Program-made: the position numbers and the translations under genes
Part shown: piece after piece, positions 1-9,856 of the stretch
How positions within the stretch are numbered: the first letter of the stretch is position 1
Layout of the letters: every line of letters begins with the position of its first letter
Origin: Deltaproteobacteria bacterium
GTDB lineage: Bacteria > Desulfobacterota > Desulfobacteria > C00003060
Assembly (NCBI GenBank): GCA_030667105.1
Contig: DAOUWN010000028.1
Location: forward strand, 1-12,027
DNA: 12,027 bases
Reading direction: 5' to 3'
The notes under the pieces: model-generated
Database searches by the model: none
The model's input: the letters and a program-made list of their open reading frames with translations, nothing else
What the model was told of the DNA's origin: nothing

Positions 1-2
1 AG

Positions 3-2396
3 AAAACGAAGCTGGTGAACCTGGCAAGCCGCAAGGCGACTTATCAAAACAGCCTGGAGAATGCCTCCCGAAACAGGGCAAACCTCTCAAGACGGCTTGA
101 TCAACTCAAGACGGAAAAAATCGAAACCGAAAACGAAGTCACCGGGTTTGGCAAAAAGATGGCTGCAGCCGAAGACAGACACCATGCCTTGAAAGGGAGC
201 CTAAACGAAATAACGGCGGTTCTTGAATCGTTGGAGAAACAACTCCGGGAAAACCGTGAAGCCCTCAGTCAGCAAGTCCGTGCGACCCAAGCTGCGGAAC
301 TTGAACGGCAAAAGATACGATCCCAATACGGGGCGCTCAAAAAGATGGATGAAAACTATGAGTGGTTCAGGAAAGGCGTTCAGGTTGTCATGAGGCAATG
401 GAAATCCCGAAACCTTGAGCAAGCAGGCATTTGTGGCCTTGTGGCTGACGTTATCGAACCCGAACCCTCCTATGAAGCTGCTGTGGAAGCAGCTCTAGGT
501 GAAACCTTACAATACTTCATTGTCAGAGACCATCAGGGGGCTGTGACAGCCATTGACTCTCTCCGGACTCTCTCGGGAGGCCGAGGTGGCTTCATTCCAA
601 TGAAGACGGTCAGGCCCTTGACTGGCGCAAGTTCCAGCTCCGATTCCCAGACTCACGATCTCCTTATCAAATACCTGAAAATCCAGGGAGGCTACGAACA
701 CCTGGTTCAAGCCCTTCTTGGTCATGTCATGGTTGCTGAAGACCTTGGAGCGGCCTTGCAATTGTGGAACCAAAACGGGTCACCCCGGGCCATTGTAACG
801 CCGCAAGGAGATCGCGTCTGCCCTCAAGGCATACTGACTGGCGGAAGCACAGAGAACAGCGGATCCGGCATCCTGACCAAGAAGAAGGAAGTAAGGAATC
901 TGGCAGCACAGCTCTTGGAGTTGGATAGCTCTGTTGAAAGCGCCAGGGCCAGACAAAAAGAGCTGGAAACCGAAGCAGTGGCGCTGGAGACAGAACTTCA
1001 GCAGGCCCGACAAGCCCAAAGCCAGAAAAATCAACAGCTCGTCGAGCTGGAAAAAGACCTTTACGTTGTCCGGGAAAGGCTCGAACATGCCCAGAGCCAT
1101 CTGGAGATCCTTTGCCTTGAGGAACAACAAATTGAAGGAGAACAAGTTGACGTAGAGCAAGAACTTTCAAGACATCAGGAGATCGTGACTGAGCTGGCAG
1201 AAGAAATCCACGCTGAAGAATCGATGATCGAGGAGACAAAGTCCGATATCAAAGAAGCGTCGGAAAAGCTGCAATATATCAGCGAAAAAATCGTAGAACT
1301 CAAGCTGCAACTGACTGCCTTGCAGGCAGAATACGAGAGCTCGGAGAGCACTTTGAGACGGTTGACGGATTTTCAGCGCGACAGGGACAAAAAGCTTGCC
1401 CAGTTAGAGCGAGGGCTGAAACATACAGAGGAAGACATAGTTGCCACTGAAAAACGATTGTCAACAGATCGAGCCAAGATTGCCGAGCTATGCACGAAAC
1501 TCAAGACCATGGAAGAGGCTCTGGCTCAAAGCGAAACTGAATACCAGGCCATTGAAGGAGCATTGCAGCAAAATGATCAAGCCCTTTCTGAGGTTAGAAC
1601 AAGACGACAAGAGACCTTCCAGAAGATCCAGCAGCTCGAGTTGAAGCAATCCGAGAGAGAGATGAAACGCAATCATCTCGTCGGTCGTATTCGGGAGAAA
1701 TACCATCAACAAATTGAAATATTGACACAGCAATGCGAGACCGAGGGCTTTTCGGTGGAAGAGACACAAGAGGCTTTGACGGAACAGCGGGAGAGGATCG
1801 CAAGAATCGGGGACGTCAACCTCACGGCCATCGAGGAATACGAAACCCTGAACGAAAGATATCGCCTCCTGACCCAACAGCGCGACGACCTCGTGGGCGC
1901 AATTGATGCCCTTCATCAGGTCATCCGAAAGATCAACCGGGTCTCTTTGAAACGGTTCATGAAAACCTTTAAGGCCGTCAACGAGAAAGTCCAGACAGTC
2001 TTCCCCAAGCTCTTTGAGGGAGGAACAGCCAAACTGACCCTGACCAATCCGAAGCGGCCCTTGGAGTCGGGCATCTCTTTCCTCGTACGTCCTCCCGGGA
2101 AAAAGCTCACGCGCATGAGTCTCCTTTCCGGCGGGGAAAAGGCTCTCTCAGCCATTGCCCTGGTCTTTTCTCTTTTCATGATAAAGCCAACGTCATTTTG
2201 TGTTCTTGATGAAATTGATGCCCCGCTGGATGAAATGAACGTCTCCCGCTTTAACCATCTTCTCCAGGAGATAGGAAAGAAGTCTCAGGTTGTGATGGTT
2301 ACCCATAACAGGCAAACCATGGAAATGGCCGATGCACTCTTTGGCGTGACCATGGAGGAAAAAGGGATATCCAAGCTTGTCTTAATCAATCTATGA
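3..2396 (+). CDS. smc: Chromosome partition protein SMC, 5'-truncated by the window edge
   Basis: SMC is an ABC-type ATPase that forms a long coiled-coil dimer and, with ScpA and ScpB, compacts and separates the chromosome. About 797 residues are visible. The frame is open from base 3, and the GTG at 15 is not a real start because family-like coiled coil continues upstream of it. In order there are: the end of the first coiled coil; the hinge (about 420-860, glycine-rich from AGICGLVADV to GILTGG); a long Glu/Gln/Lys-rich returning coiled coil; and the C-terminal ATPase half. The ATPase half shows the signature LLSGGEK (2121-2141), Walker B VLDEIDAPLD (catalytic E at 2211) and the VTHNR switch histidine. 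The N-terminal head with Walker A lies outside; given a usual length near 1,180, about 390 residues are missing. The TGA stop lies inside the first of two tandem hairpins that separate it from ftsY. Identity is secure. Confidence 0.97.
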   Translation, partial: KTKLVNLASRKATYQNSLENASRNRANLSRRLDQLKTEKIETENEVTGFGKKMAAAEDRHHALKGSLNEITAVLESLEKQLRENREALSQQVRATQAAELERQKIRSQYGALKKMDENYEWFRKGVQVVMRQWKSRNLEQAGICGLVADVIEPEPSYEAAVEAALGETLQYFIVRDHQGAVTAIDSLRTLSGGRGGFIPMKTVRPLTGASSSSDSQTHDLLIKYLKIQGGYEHLVQALLGHVMVAEDLGAALQLWNQNGSPRAIVTPQGDRVCPQGILTGGSTENSGSGILTKKKEVRNLAAQLLELDSSVESARARQKELETEAVALETELQQARQAQSQKNQQLVELEKDLYVVRERLEHAQSHLEILCLEEQQIEGEQVDVEQELSRHQEIVTELAEEIHAEESMIEETKSDIKEASEKLQYISEKIVELKLQLTALQAEYESSESTLRRLTDFQRDRDKKLAQLERGLKHTEEDIVATEKRLSTDRAKIAELCTKLKTMEEALAQSETEYQAIEGALQQNDQALSEVRTRRQETFQKIQQLELKQSEREMKRNHLVGRIREKYHQQIEILTQQCETEGFSVEETQEALTEQRERIARIGDVNLTAIEEYETLNERYRLLTQQRDDLVGAIDALHQVIRKINRVSLKRFMKTFKAVNEKVQTVFPKLFEGGTAKLTLTNPKRPLESGISFLVRPPGKKLTRMSLLSGGEKALSAIALVFSLFMIKPTSFCVLDEIDAPLDEMNVSRFNHLLQEIGKKSQVVMVTHNRQTMEMADALFGVTMEEKGISKLVLINL

Positions 2397-2448
2397 AATC
2401 GCTTCGCGATTTCATCCGACGCGGCTTCGCCGCTTAAGAATATGAAAT
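2392..2448. repeat. Tandem TTC-loop hairpins flanked by an 8-bp direct repeat (REP-like insertion)
   Basis: Two perfect hairpins fill the smc-ftsY gap. The first (2393-2415) has 10-bp arms, ATGAAATCGC and GCGATTTCAT, around a TTC loop. The second (2421-2433) has arms GCGGC and GCCGC, also around TTC. The 8-mer TATGAAAT occurs at 2392-2399, over the smc stop, and again at 2441-2448, over the ftsY start. Deleting one 49-bp unit would give ATGA, in which the smc TGA overlaps the ftsY ATG. This looks like a small palindromic element with a target duplication. It may also slow ribosomes or protect mRNA. No T-tract follows, so it is not a Rho-independent terminator. Confidence 0.7.
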
Positions 2449-3512
2449 GGTTTGGAAGAAAAAAGAAGGCAGAAAAGGCCCCTGAGGAAGAACCCTGCCA
2501 GCCCGTGGGACAGGATTTTCAGCCTGACGCAGCACAAGAGGCTGAACAGATTCTCGAATCAGTTGAGACTGAAGAGCAAGATGTTGCGACCGAGGAAGAG
2601 AAACAAGGATTTTTCCGGAGACTCAGGAACCGTCTCTCCAAGACACGAAAGTCCTTTGTAAACCGTGTGGATCAGCTTTTGCTGGGAAGAAAGGAGATTG
2701 ACGAAGAACTCCTCGAAAACCTTGAAGAAATACTCATCACCTCGGACATAGGCGTGCAGACCACCATGGACTTAATCCAAAAGGTGAGAGAAAAGATCGA
2801 CAGGAAAGACCTGAACAATACTGAAGAACTCAAGGAGGCTCTTCAAGAAGAGATCCTTGCTTTTCTCAAGGTCGAGCCAGGTCCAGACAGTGTTTTCCTG
2901 GAAACGCCTTATGTCATAATGGTAGTTGGAGTAAACGGTGTAGGTAAGACAACAACGATTGGCAAGCTTGCTGCTCGTTATATGAAGGAGGGCAAGCGGG
3001 TTCTGTTGGTTGCCGCTGACACCTTCCGGGCAGCAGCCGTTGAGCAGTTGGAGATTTGGGCCCAACGTGTGGGCTCTGAAGTTGTCCGGCACAAGGGAAA
3101 GTCCGACCCTTCCGCTGTGGTCTATGATGGTATTCATGCGGCAAAATCAAGGGGCGTTGATGTGGTTATCATTGACACTGCAGGACGTCTTCACACCAAA
3201 GTCAATCTTATGGAAGAACTCAAGAAAATCCGTCGGACAGTGGCCAGGCAACTCCCTGACGCCCCCCATGAAATCCTGCTGGTGCTTGATGCCACGACCG
3301 GACAGAATGCCATCTCACAAGCTCAACTCTTTCACGAAGCCATTGAAATCACCGGAATTGCCCTTACCAAACTGGACGGCACCGCAAAGGGAGGGATCGT
3401 CGTGGGCATATGCCACAGCCTCGGGCTTCCCCTCAAGTATATTGGCCTGGGAGAAAAGGTCGATGACCTGCATGAGTTTGACGCTGATGCCTTCATGAAG
3501 GCGTTGTTCTAG
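2442..3512 (+). CDS. ftsY: Signal recognition particle receptor FtsY
   Basis: FtsY is the membrane-associated SRP receptor. It pairs with Ffh as a GTP-dependent heterodimer to hand ribosome-nascent chains to the Sec translocon. The 356-residue protein begins with a Lys-rich MKWFGRKKK segment and an acidic, low-complexity A region (to about residue 55), as expected for membrane targeting. A helical N domain (about 60-150) and the GTPase G domain follow. G-domain motifs seen: P-loop GVNGVGKTT (163-171), DTFRAAA (from 193), DTAGR (245-249) and [10 protein letters not shown] (from 309), ending with [13 protein letters not shown]. The ATG at 2442 gives the standard N terminus, but only a weak purine run (TTAAGAA) precedes it. 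The likely reason is the hairpin element at its 5' side, which may have broken an original ATGA coupling with smc. It ends in TAG, 8 nt before the next gene. Confidence 0.97.
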   Translation: MKWFGRKKKAEKAPEEEPCQPVGQDFQPDAAQEAEQILESVETEEQDVATEEEKQGFFRRLRNRLSKTRKSFVNRVDQLLLGRKEIDEELLENLEEILITSDIGVQTTMDLIQKVREKIDRKDLNNTEELKEALQEEILAFLKVEPGPDSVFLETPYVIMVVGVNGVGKTTTIGKLAARYMKEGKRVLLVAADTFRAAAVEQLEIWAQRVGSEVVRHKGKSDPSAVVYDGIHAAKSRGVDVVIIDTAGRLHTKVNLMEELKKIRRTVARQLPDAPHEILLVLDATTGQNAISQAQLFHEAIEITGIALTKLDGTAKGGIVVGICHSLGLPLKYIGLGEKVDDLHEFDADAFMKALF

Positions 3513-3520
3513 GAAATCTA

Positions 3521-4882
3521 ATGGCAAAAAACGTTCTTGTCATCGACGACGAATCTAACTTGCGTCACATGCTGACTGCGGTCCTTGAAAAGGCGGGGTA
3601 TGCGGTTGTTGGCGCTGCAAACGGCATGGATGCCTTGCCCTTGCTGGAAAGCAGGGGCTTTGACGTTGTCCTCTGTGATCTGCGCATGCCGAAAATGGAC
3701 GGGATTGGCTTCCTGAAAGAGATAGCCGAGCGACGTATCAACACAACGACAATTGTGATGTCGGCATACGGCACAATCGATACAGCCGTCGAAGCCATGA
3801 AGCTTGGTGCGGCAGACTACATCTCCAAGCCCTTCAAGCCGGATGAGATCCTTCTTAAGCTGACACAGGTTGAAGAACGGAACCGATTGAGAGAAGAAAA
3901 TGTCAGGCTCCGGAATGCTGTCCAGCAAACCTACTCATTTCAGAATATGGTGGCCAAAAGCAAGGCAATGCGAGGGATCTTTGAGACTATTGGCAAGGTT
4001 GCCGACTACAAGACAACAGTCTTAATTACAGGCGAAAGCGGCACTGGAAAGGAGTTGATTGCCAGGGCCATTCACTATAACGGCTGTCGAAAAAACAAGC
4101 CTTTGGTAGCCGTCAACTCTGGGGGCTTGCCCGAAAACCTTTTAGAAAGCGAGCTCTTTGGGCATGTGAAAGGAGCCTTCACTGACGCGGCCAAAGACAA
4201 AAAAGGGCTCTTTCAAGAAGCAGATGGGGGCACTCTCTTTCTTGACGAGATCGGAGAACTGCCCCTGGCTCTTCAGGTGAAGCTACTCCGGGTCCTGCAA
4301 GACGAAATAGTGAAGCCCGTGGGCACCACGGAATCCATCAAGGTGGATGTGCGAATCATTGCAGCTACGTCAGCAGATTTGGCGAAGGAGGTCAAGGACG
4401 GAACCTTTCGAGACGACCTTTTTTACAGAATCAATGTGCTGCTTATCGAAGTGCCGGCCCTGCGCAATCGAAAAGAGGACATTCCGCTGCTGGTCAATCA
4501 TTTTGTCGATAAATTCAAGAAGCGACTCAAAAAAGAGAGGAAGACATTTCGACCGGATGCGCTTCAAGCCCTCATAGACTATTCGTGGCCAGGCAACGTC
4601 AGAGAACTGGAAAACGTTATTGAGCGTACTATGGTATTGACCGAACTGGACGAGATCCCCCTCAGTGAACTACCGGATTCGATACGGGATATTCCCTCAA
4701 CCATAGGTAGCCCTTTGCCTTCCAACGAAATCTCGCTCAAGGCAAATACCATGGCTCTCGAAAAAGCCCTGATTGAAAGGGCTCTGGCGAAAACTGACAA
4801 CAATCGCACCCGTGCAGCCAGACTCCTGGAAATCAGTCATCCCACGCTTCTTTCAAAGATGAAAACTTACAGCATTTCGTAG
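3521..4882 (+). CDS. NtrC-family sigma-54-dependent response regulator
   Basis: This is a transcription activator that, once phosphorylated, uses ATP to open sigma-54 RNA polymerase promoters. The 453 residues hold three domains. The receiver (1-120) has acidic pocket D9/D10, phospho-acceptor D53, S81 and K103. The central AAA+ domain (about 140-375) has Walker A GESGTGKE (171-178), the sigma-54 contact loop as GAFTDA (218-223) and Walker B TLFLDEIG with D242/E243. A Fis-type helix-turn-helix ends the protein (about 415-453, NNRTRAARLLEISHPTLLSK). The start is supported by AGGA at 3511-3514, 6 nt before the ATG and overlapping the ftsY stop, so it is probably co-transcribed with ftsY. No histidine kinase is adjacent in the window, so its signal and targets cannot be named. 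The loop has D where G is commonest, a variant I believe occurs in working activators. The frame after its TAG happens to stay open for 72 codons. Confidence 0.93.
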   Translation: MAKNVLVIDDESNLRHMLTAVLEKAGYAVVGAANGMDALPLLESRGFDVVLCDLRMPKMDGIGFLKEIAERRINTTTIVMSAYGTIDTAVEAMKLGAADYISKPFKPDEILLKLTQVEERNRLREENVRLRNAVQQTYSFQNMVAKSKAMRGIFETIGKVADYKTTVLITGESGTGKELIARAIHYNGCRKNKPLVAVNSGGLPENLLESELFGHVKGAFTDAAKDKKGLFQEADGGTLFLDEIGELPLALQVKLLRVLQDEIVKPVGTTESIKVDVRIIAATSADLAKEVKDGTFRDDLFYRINVLLIEVPALRNRKEDIPLLVNHFVDKFKKRLKKERKTFRPDALQALIDYSWPGNVRELENVIERTMVLTELDEIPLSELPDSIRDIPSTIGSPLPSNEISLKANTMALEKALIERALAKTDNNRTRAARLLEISHPTLLSKMKTYSIS

Positions 4883-4994
4883 AACTCATGTGCGGAAAAG
4901 CCCGTGTTTCAAGCAAAAAAGGACCATAGTTACGGCAAACTCCGGTGTATCGGTGCCCCATGCAAAAAAAATATAAGAAAAACCAATTATGCGG

Positions 4995-5088
4995 TTGACA
5001 TCTCAAAATTATCAATGTATGCAGGACGCCATAACAGCGGGCTCTTGCACTGCACAAGGATTGGGGTTAACCAACAACAAAAGGGAGG
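4995..5088 (+). promoter_or_regulatory. Candidate sigma-70 promoter and strong ribosome binding site for the HU gene
   Basis: The 215-nt gap between the response regulator and the HU gene holds TTGACA (4995-5000), 17 nt, then TATGCA (5018-5023). The -35 is perfect and the -10 is poor, so the promoter call is tentative. Then comes an A-rich leader with the palindrome GGTTAACC (about 5065-5072) and a strong Shine-Dalgarno AGGGAGG (5082-5088), 9 nt before the ATG. An independent promoter for an abundant nucleoid protein is expected. I see no convincing terminator for the upstream gene in this gap. Confidence 0.45.
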
Positions 5089-5097
5089 GAAGAAATT

Positions 5098-5370
5098 ATG
5101 ACGAAGGCAGAACTTGTGGACAACATGGCCAAGGATGCCGGCATTTCCAAGGCGGCGGCGGGAACGGCTCTTAACTCTTTTGTCGACAGCGTAACCAAGG
5201 CCTTGAAGAAAAAAGACGGCAAGGTGACATTGGTCGGCTTCGGGACCTTCTCAAAGGTACGCCGCAAAGCCCGTAAGGGAAGAAATCCTCAGACCGGGGA
5301 CGCCATCAAGATCAAGGCATCCAATACGGTAAGATTCAAGCCGGGGAAAGCTTTGAAAGAAGCTATCTAG
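5098..5370 (+). CDS. hup: HU-family nucleoid DNA-binding protein
   Basis: HU is a small basic dimer that bends and wraps DNA without strong sequence preference and supports nucleoid structure, replication and recombination. The 90-residue length is exactly typical. Residues 1-45 form the helical dimerisation part (MTKAELVDNMAKDAG). GFGTF at 47-51 precedes the beta arms, and RNPQTG at 62-67 is the DNA-intercalating arm tip with its proline. The C-terminal VRFKPGKALKEAI is also canonical. The start is fixed by AGGGAGG 9 nt upstream. The gene has its own likely promoter and ends just before a powerful terminator, so it is probably expressed strongly and alone. I cannot tell HU alpha from beta types. 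IHF is less likely because there is no adjacent partner and the sequence reads as HU. Confidence 0.96.
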   Translation: MTKAELVDNMAKDAGISKAAAGTALNSFVDSVTKALKKKDGKVTLVGFGTFSKVRRKARKGRNPQTGDAIKIKASNTVRFKPGKALKEAI

Positions 5371-5396
5371 TGCCCATCCAGAAATTTGGTATTCAT

Positions 5397-5444
5397 TGGT
5401 TCCTATTCGGAAATGCCTTTTTCCGAATAGGAACCATTTTTTTT
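5397..5444 (+). terminator. Rho-independent terminator of the HU gene
   Basis: A perfect 17-bp stem (5397-5413 TGGTTCCTATTCGGAAA pairing with 5420-5436) with a 6-nt loop is followed by eight Ts (5437-5444). It starts 26 nt after the HU stop. The T-tract overlaps by two bases the TAA of the convergent acylphosphatase gene (5443-5445). Read from the - strand the hairpin lacks a T-tract, so it terminates mainly + strand transcripts, though the stem may still protect the 3' end of the opposing mRNA. Confidence 0.95.
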
Positions 5445-5724
5445 ATGCAAAGGTGATCTCAAAGGTGTCAAACTGCCCTGTGTGGGATTCCCATTCAACG
5501 GCCACCTTGTTCACGCGAGCCAAAGGCGGACCAGCCTCGCACCACTTCAGCATAGATTTTACGTCATCCTCCTCGCCTTCAAATACTGCTTCGACTCGGC
5601 CATCGGGCATATTCCTCACCCAACCTTTGATATTCCGCTACGAGGCTGCGAGCCTTGTGTCCATCCTGAAACAGACCCCCTGGACGCGTCCGTCAATCAC
5701 TGCATGTGCTCTGACCTTTTTCAT
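5443..5724 (-). pseudogene. acyP: Acylphosphatase with an in-frame TAG at codon 29
   Basis: Acylphosphatase hydrolyses carboxyl-phosphate bonds of small acyl phosphates. The frame from ATG (5724) to TAA (5443-5445) is 94 codons, normal for this family of about 90 residues. It shows the phosphate loop GRVQGVCFR with catalytic R20, then GWVRN with catalytic N38, then PDGRVEAVFEG and a normal C-terminal half ending FEITFA. Codon 29 is TAG (5638-5640), between the two catalytic residues (AAS*RNIKGWVRN), so normal translation would give only 28 residues. The other 64 sense codons remain clean and family-like, so the change is recent, read through, or a sequencing error; one C-to-T change from CAG would explain it. 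TAAGGA lies about 9 nt upstream of the ATG. The ATG overlaps the stop of the extended ligA frame as ATGA. The open frame on the other strand here is a shadow. Confidence 0.85.
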
Positions 5725-5795
5725 GACCTTGTGTCCTTATAGTTGCTGATCATCTCCACTAATTGCCCCACATGTAGAATCTTGACCCCGACATC

Positions 5796-8505
<2,710 letters not shown>

Positions 8506-8533
8506 GCCTTGGTCACGGACTCCCGGTTTATTT

Positions 8534-9853
8534 TTACCTTTGATCAGGTGTCTGGTCTTTTGATCCCGGCTTGTCAGGGGTTGCGGTCCTGCCGGTGATC
8601 TCACGAAGAAACGGCAGCGCCTCTTGCTTGTAAACAACATCCCACACATATCGGCGCATCACATTGCGAAACATCAGGTGAGTATTTGTACATGCCAAGT
8701 ATTCGACAATGCGCCCTTCAATAAACAATGGAGGTTCATCCAGCCCAAAGAAGCATACACCCTCACCTAGTTCTCTAAACGGCCAGATGTCCGAGCAAGC
8801 AATGGGCAGTTTGATCATACCTGCCTCCAACAACGGCAGCCCAAAGCCTTCGTCCTTACTCGTCATAAGAAGCAGATCCGCCATAAGATAAAGGTCTCGA
8901 ATAAAGACACGATCAGGAACCAGCTTTGTCCTATTACGAAACCTGTACTCCGCCAAAATAGCGATGTTGTCCTGCAGACCGAGTTCCTTGATCCAGTACC
9001 GCAGCCTTCGGTAATAAGCCACGGCCCGTTCTTCATGAGGATCATAGGCGCCTGTGAGTATAAAAAGAACGTTATGACCCAAAAGCTTGATCCCTCGAAT
9101 GATGTGGATGGCGAGCTCCAGGTTTTTTCGCGGCGTGATCCTTGACGGCTGCACGACCACAAGGTCCCGGCCAAACAGATCAAGTTCTTCTGATAGCATC
9201 ACCGATCTTTGATCAACGTAGAAAAAGCGCACCGGATCAATCCCGTTGTGTATAACCCTCCACGAGGCATCTCCACAGTGTTTCCTGAATAACTCCTTTC
9301 GTGACTCCGAGACAGTCACGTAACGTATGTTCGGATGCACGTGCTGAAGCACAAGCCATGGGAGCCCGTTCAGATATTTCGGGGGATCGGGTTGAAAATA
9401 AGGCGAATCGTGGGCCCAACTCACCACTACCGGGCCGTCTTCCGAATCTGCAAGACGCCGCAAGGCCAGGGTCAGGGGAAGGTTAAACGGCATGTGAAGC
9501 ACGTTGTGGGCAATTATGACATCAATGTCACGAGACCAGCCTTTCAAGATTCGATAGATCTTGTTAGTGGGCTCCTCAAGGGCGCCATGATGCCCCTTTT
9601 TGCATTCTTTTTGGGCCTTGATGATCCGAGCATTTTTTGAACCCAAGAGAGGTTCTATCCGTACAGGAAAATCCTTGGTGAATACCTCACCCATGCCGGC
9701 CAGCACTGAGACCGAGTGGCCCTTCCGCTGAAAAACGGAGGCCTGCTGACTGACGATCTCTTCTACGCCGCCTATAACCGGCGGGCACGAGTAGTGCAAA
9801 ATCCCCAGCCGAAAAGGCACCCCGGAGGTCTTGTTAGGATTGTTGACAGGCAT
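8534..9853 (-). CDS. Glycosyltransferase, GT4-like (GT-B fold)
   Basis: This predicted retaining glycosyltransferase uses a nucleotide-sugar donor. It has 439 residues with no signal peptide or membrane segment, so it is cytosolic or peripheral. The N-terminal Rossmann half begins GILHYSCPPVIGGVEEIV, the typical glycine-rich acceptor loop after the first strand. The C-terminal half has VVQPSRITPRKNLELAIHII, with the Arg-Lys pair that contacts donor phosphates, and the E-x7-E motif EGFGLPLLE (E335 and E343). ATG at 9853 lies 3 nt after the stop of the other glycosyltransferase, with no clear Shine-Dalgarno, which suggests translational coupling. The tail (TGRTATPDKPGSKDQTPDQR) looks disordered. 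Donor and acceptor cannot be assigned. Sharing the QP-[ST]-R-x-x-PRK motif with its neighbour, it may act in the same short glycan or compatible-solute pathway. Confidence 0.9.
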   Translation of the reverse strand: MPVNNPNKTSGVPFRLGILHYSCPPVIGGVEEIVSQQASVFQRKGHSVSVLAGMGEVFTKDFPVRIEPLLGSKNARIIKAQKECKKGHHGALEEPTNKIYRILKGWSRDIDVIIAHNVLHMPFNLPLTLALRRLADSEDGPVVVSWAHDSPYFQPDPPKYLNGLPWLVLQHVHPNIRYVTVSESRKELFRKHCGDASWRVIHNGIDPVRFFYVDQRSVMLSEELDLFGRDLVVVQPSRITPRKNLELAIHIIRGIKLLGHNVLFILTGAYDPHEERAVAYYRRLRYWIKELGLQDNIAILAEYRFRNRTKLVPDRVFIRDLYLMADLLLMTSKDEGFGLPLLEAGMIKLPIACSDIWPFRELGEGVCFFGLDEPPLFIEGRIVEYLACTNTHLMFRNVMRRYVWDVVYKQEALPFLREITGRTATPDKPGSKDQTPDQR

Positions 9854-9856
9854 ATG

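Noticed and set aside
5037..5060. GG-N10-GC pattern upstream of the HU gene as a sigma-54 promoter
   Set aside because: Only the four core bases fit; flanking positions do not match the usual TGGCAC and TTGCA parts.
5396..5749. A 117-codon + strand frame after the HU gene
   Set aside because: It starts inside the terminator hairpin and is antisense to the acylphosphatase gene, which explains the sequence much better.
5755..5795. Selenocysteine insertion hairpin after the ligA TGA
   Set aside because: Only a 4-bp ATGT/ACAT stem is visible with a large loop, too weak for a bacterial SECIS, and the position is not a known selenocysteine site in ligases.
8506..8649. Longer N terminus (48 extra residues) for the nucleoside phosphorylase-family gene
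   Set aside because: It would overlap the preceding glycosyltransferase gene by over 110 bp and adds Arg-rich sequence unlike the family.
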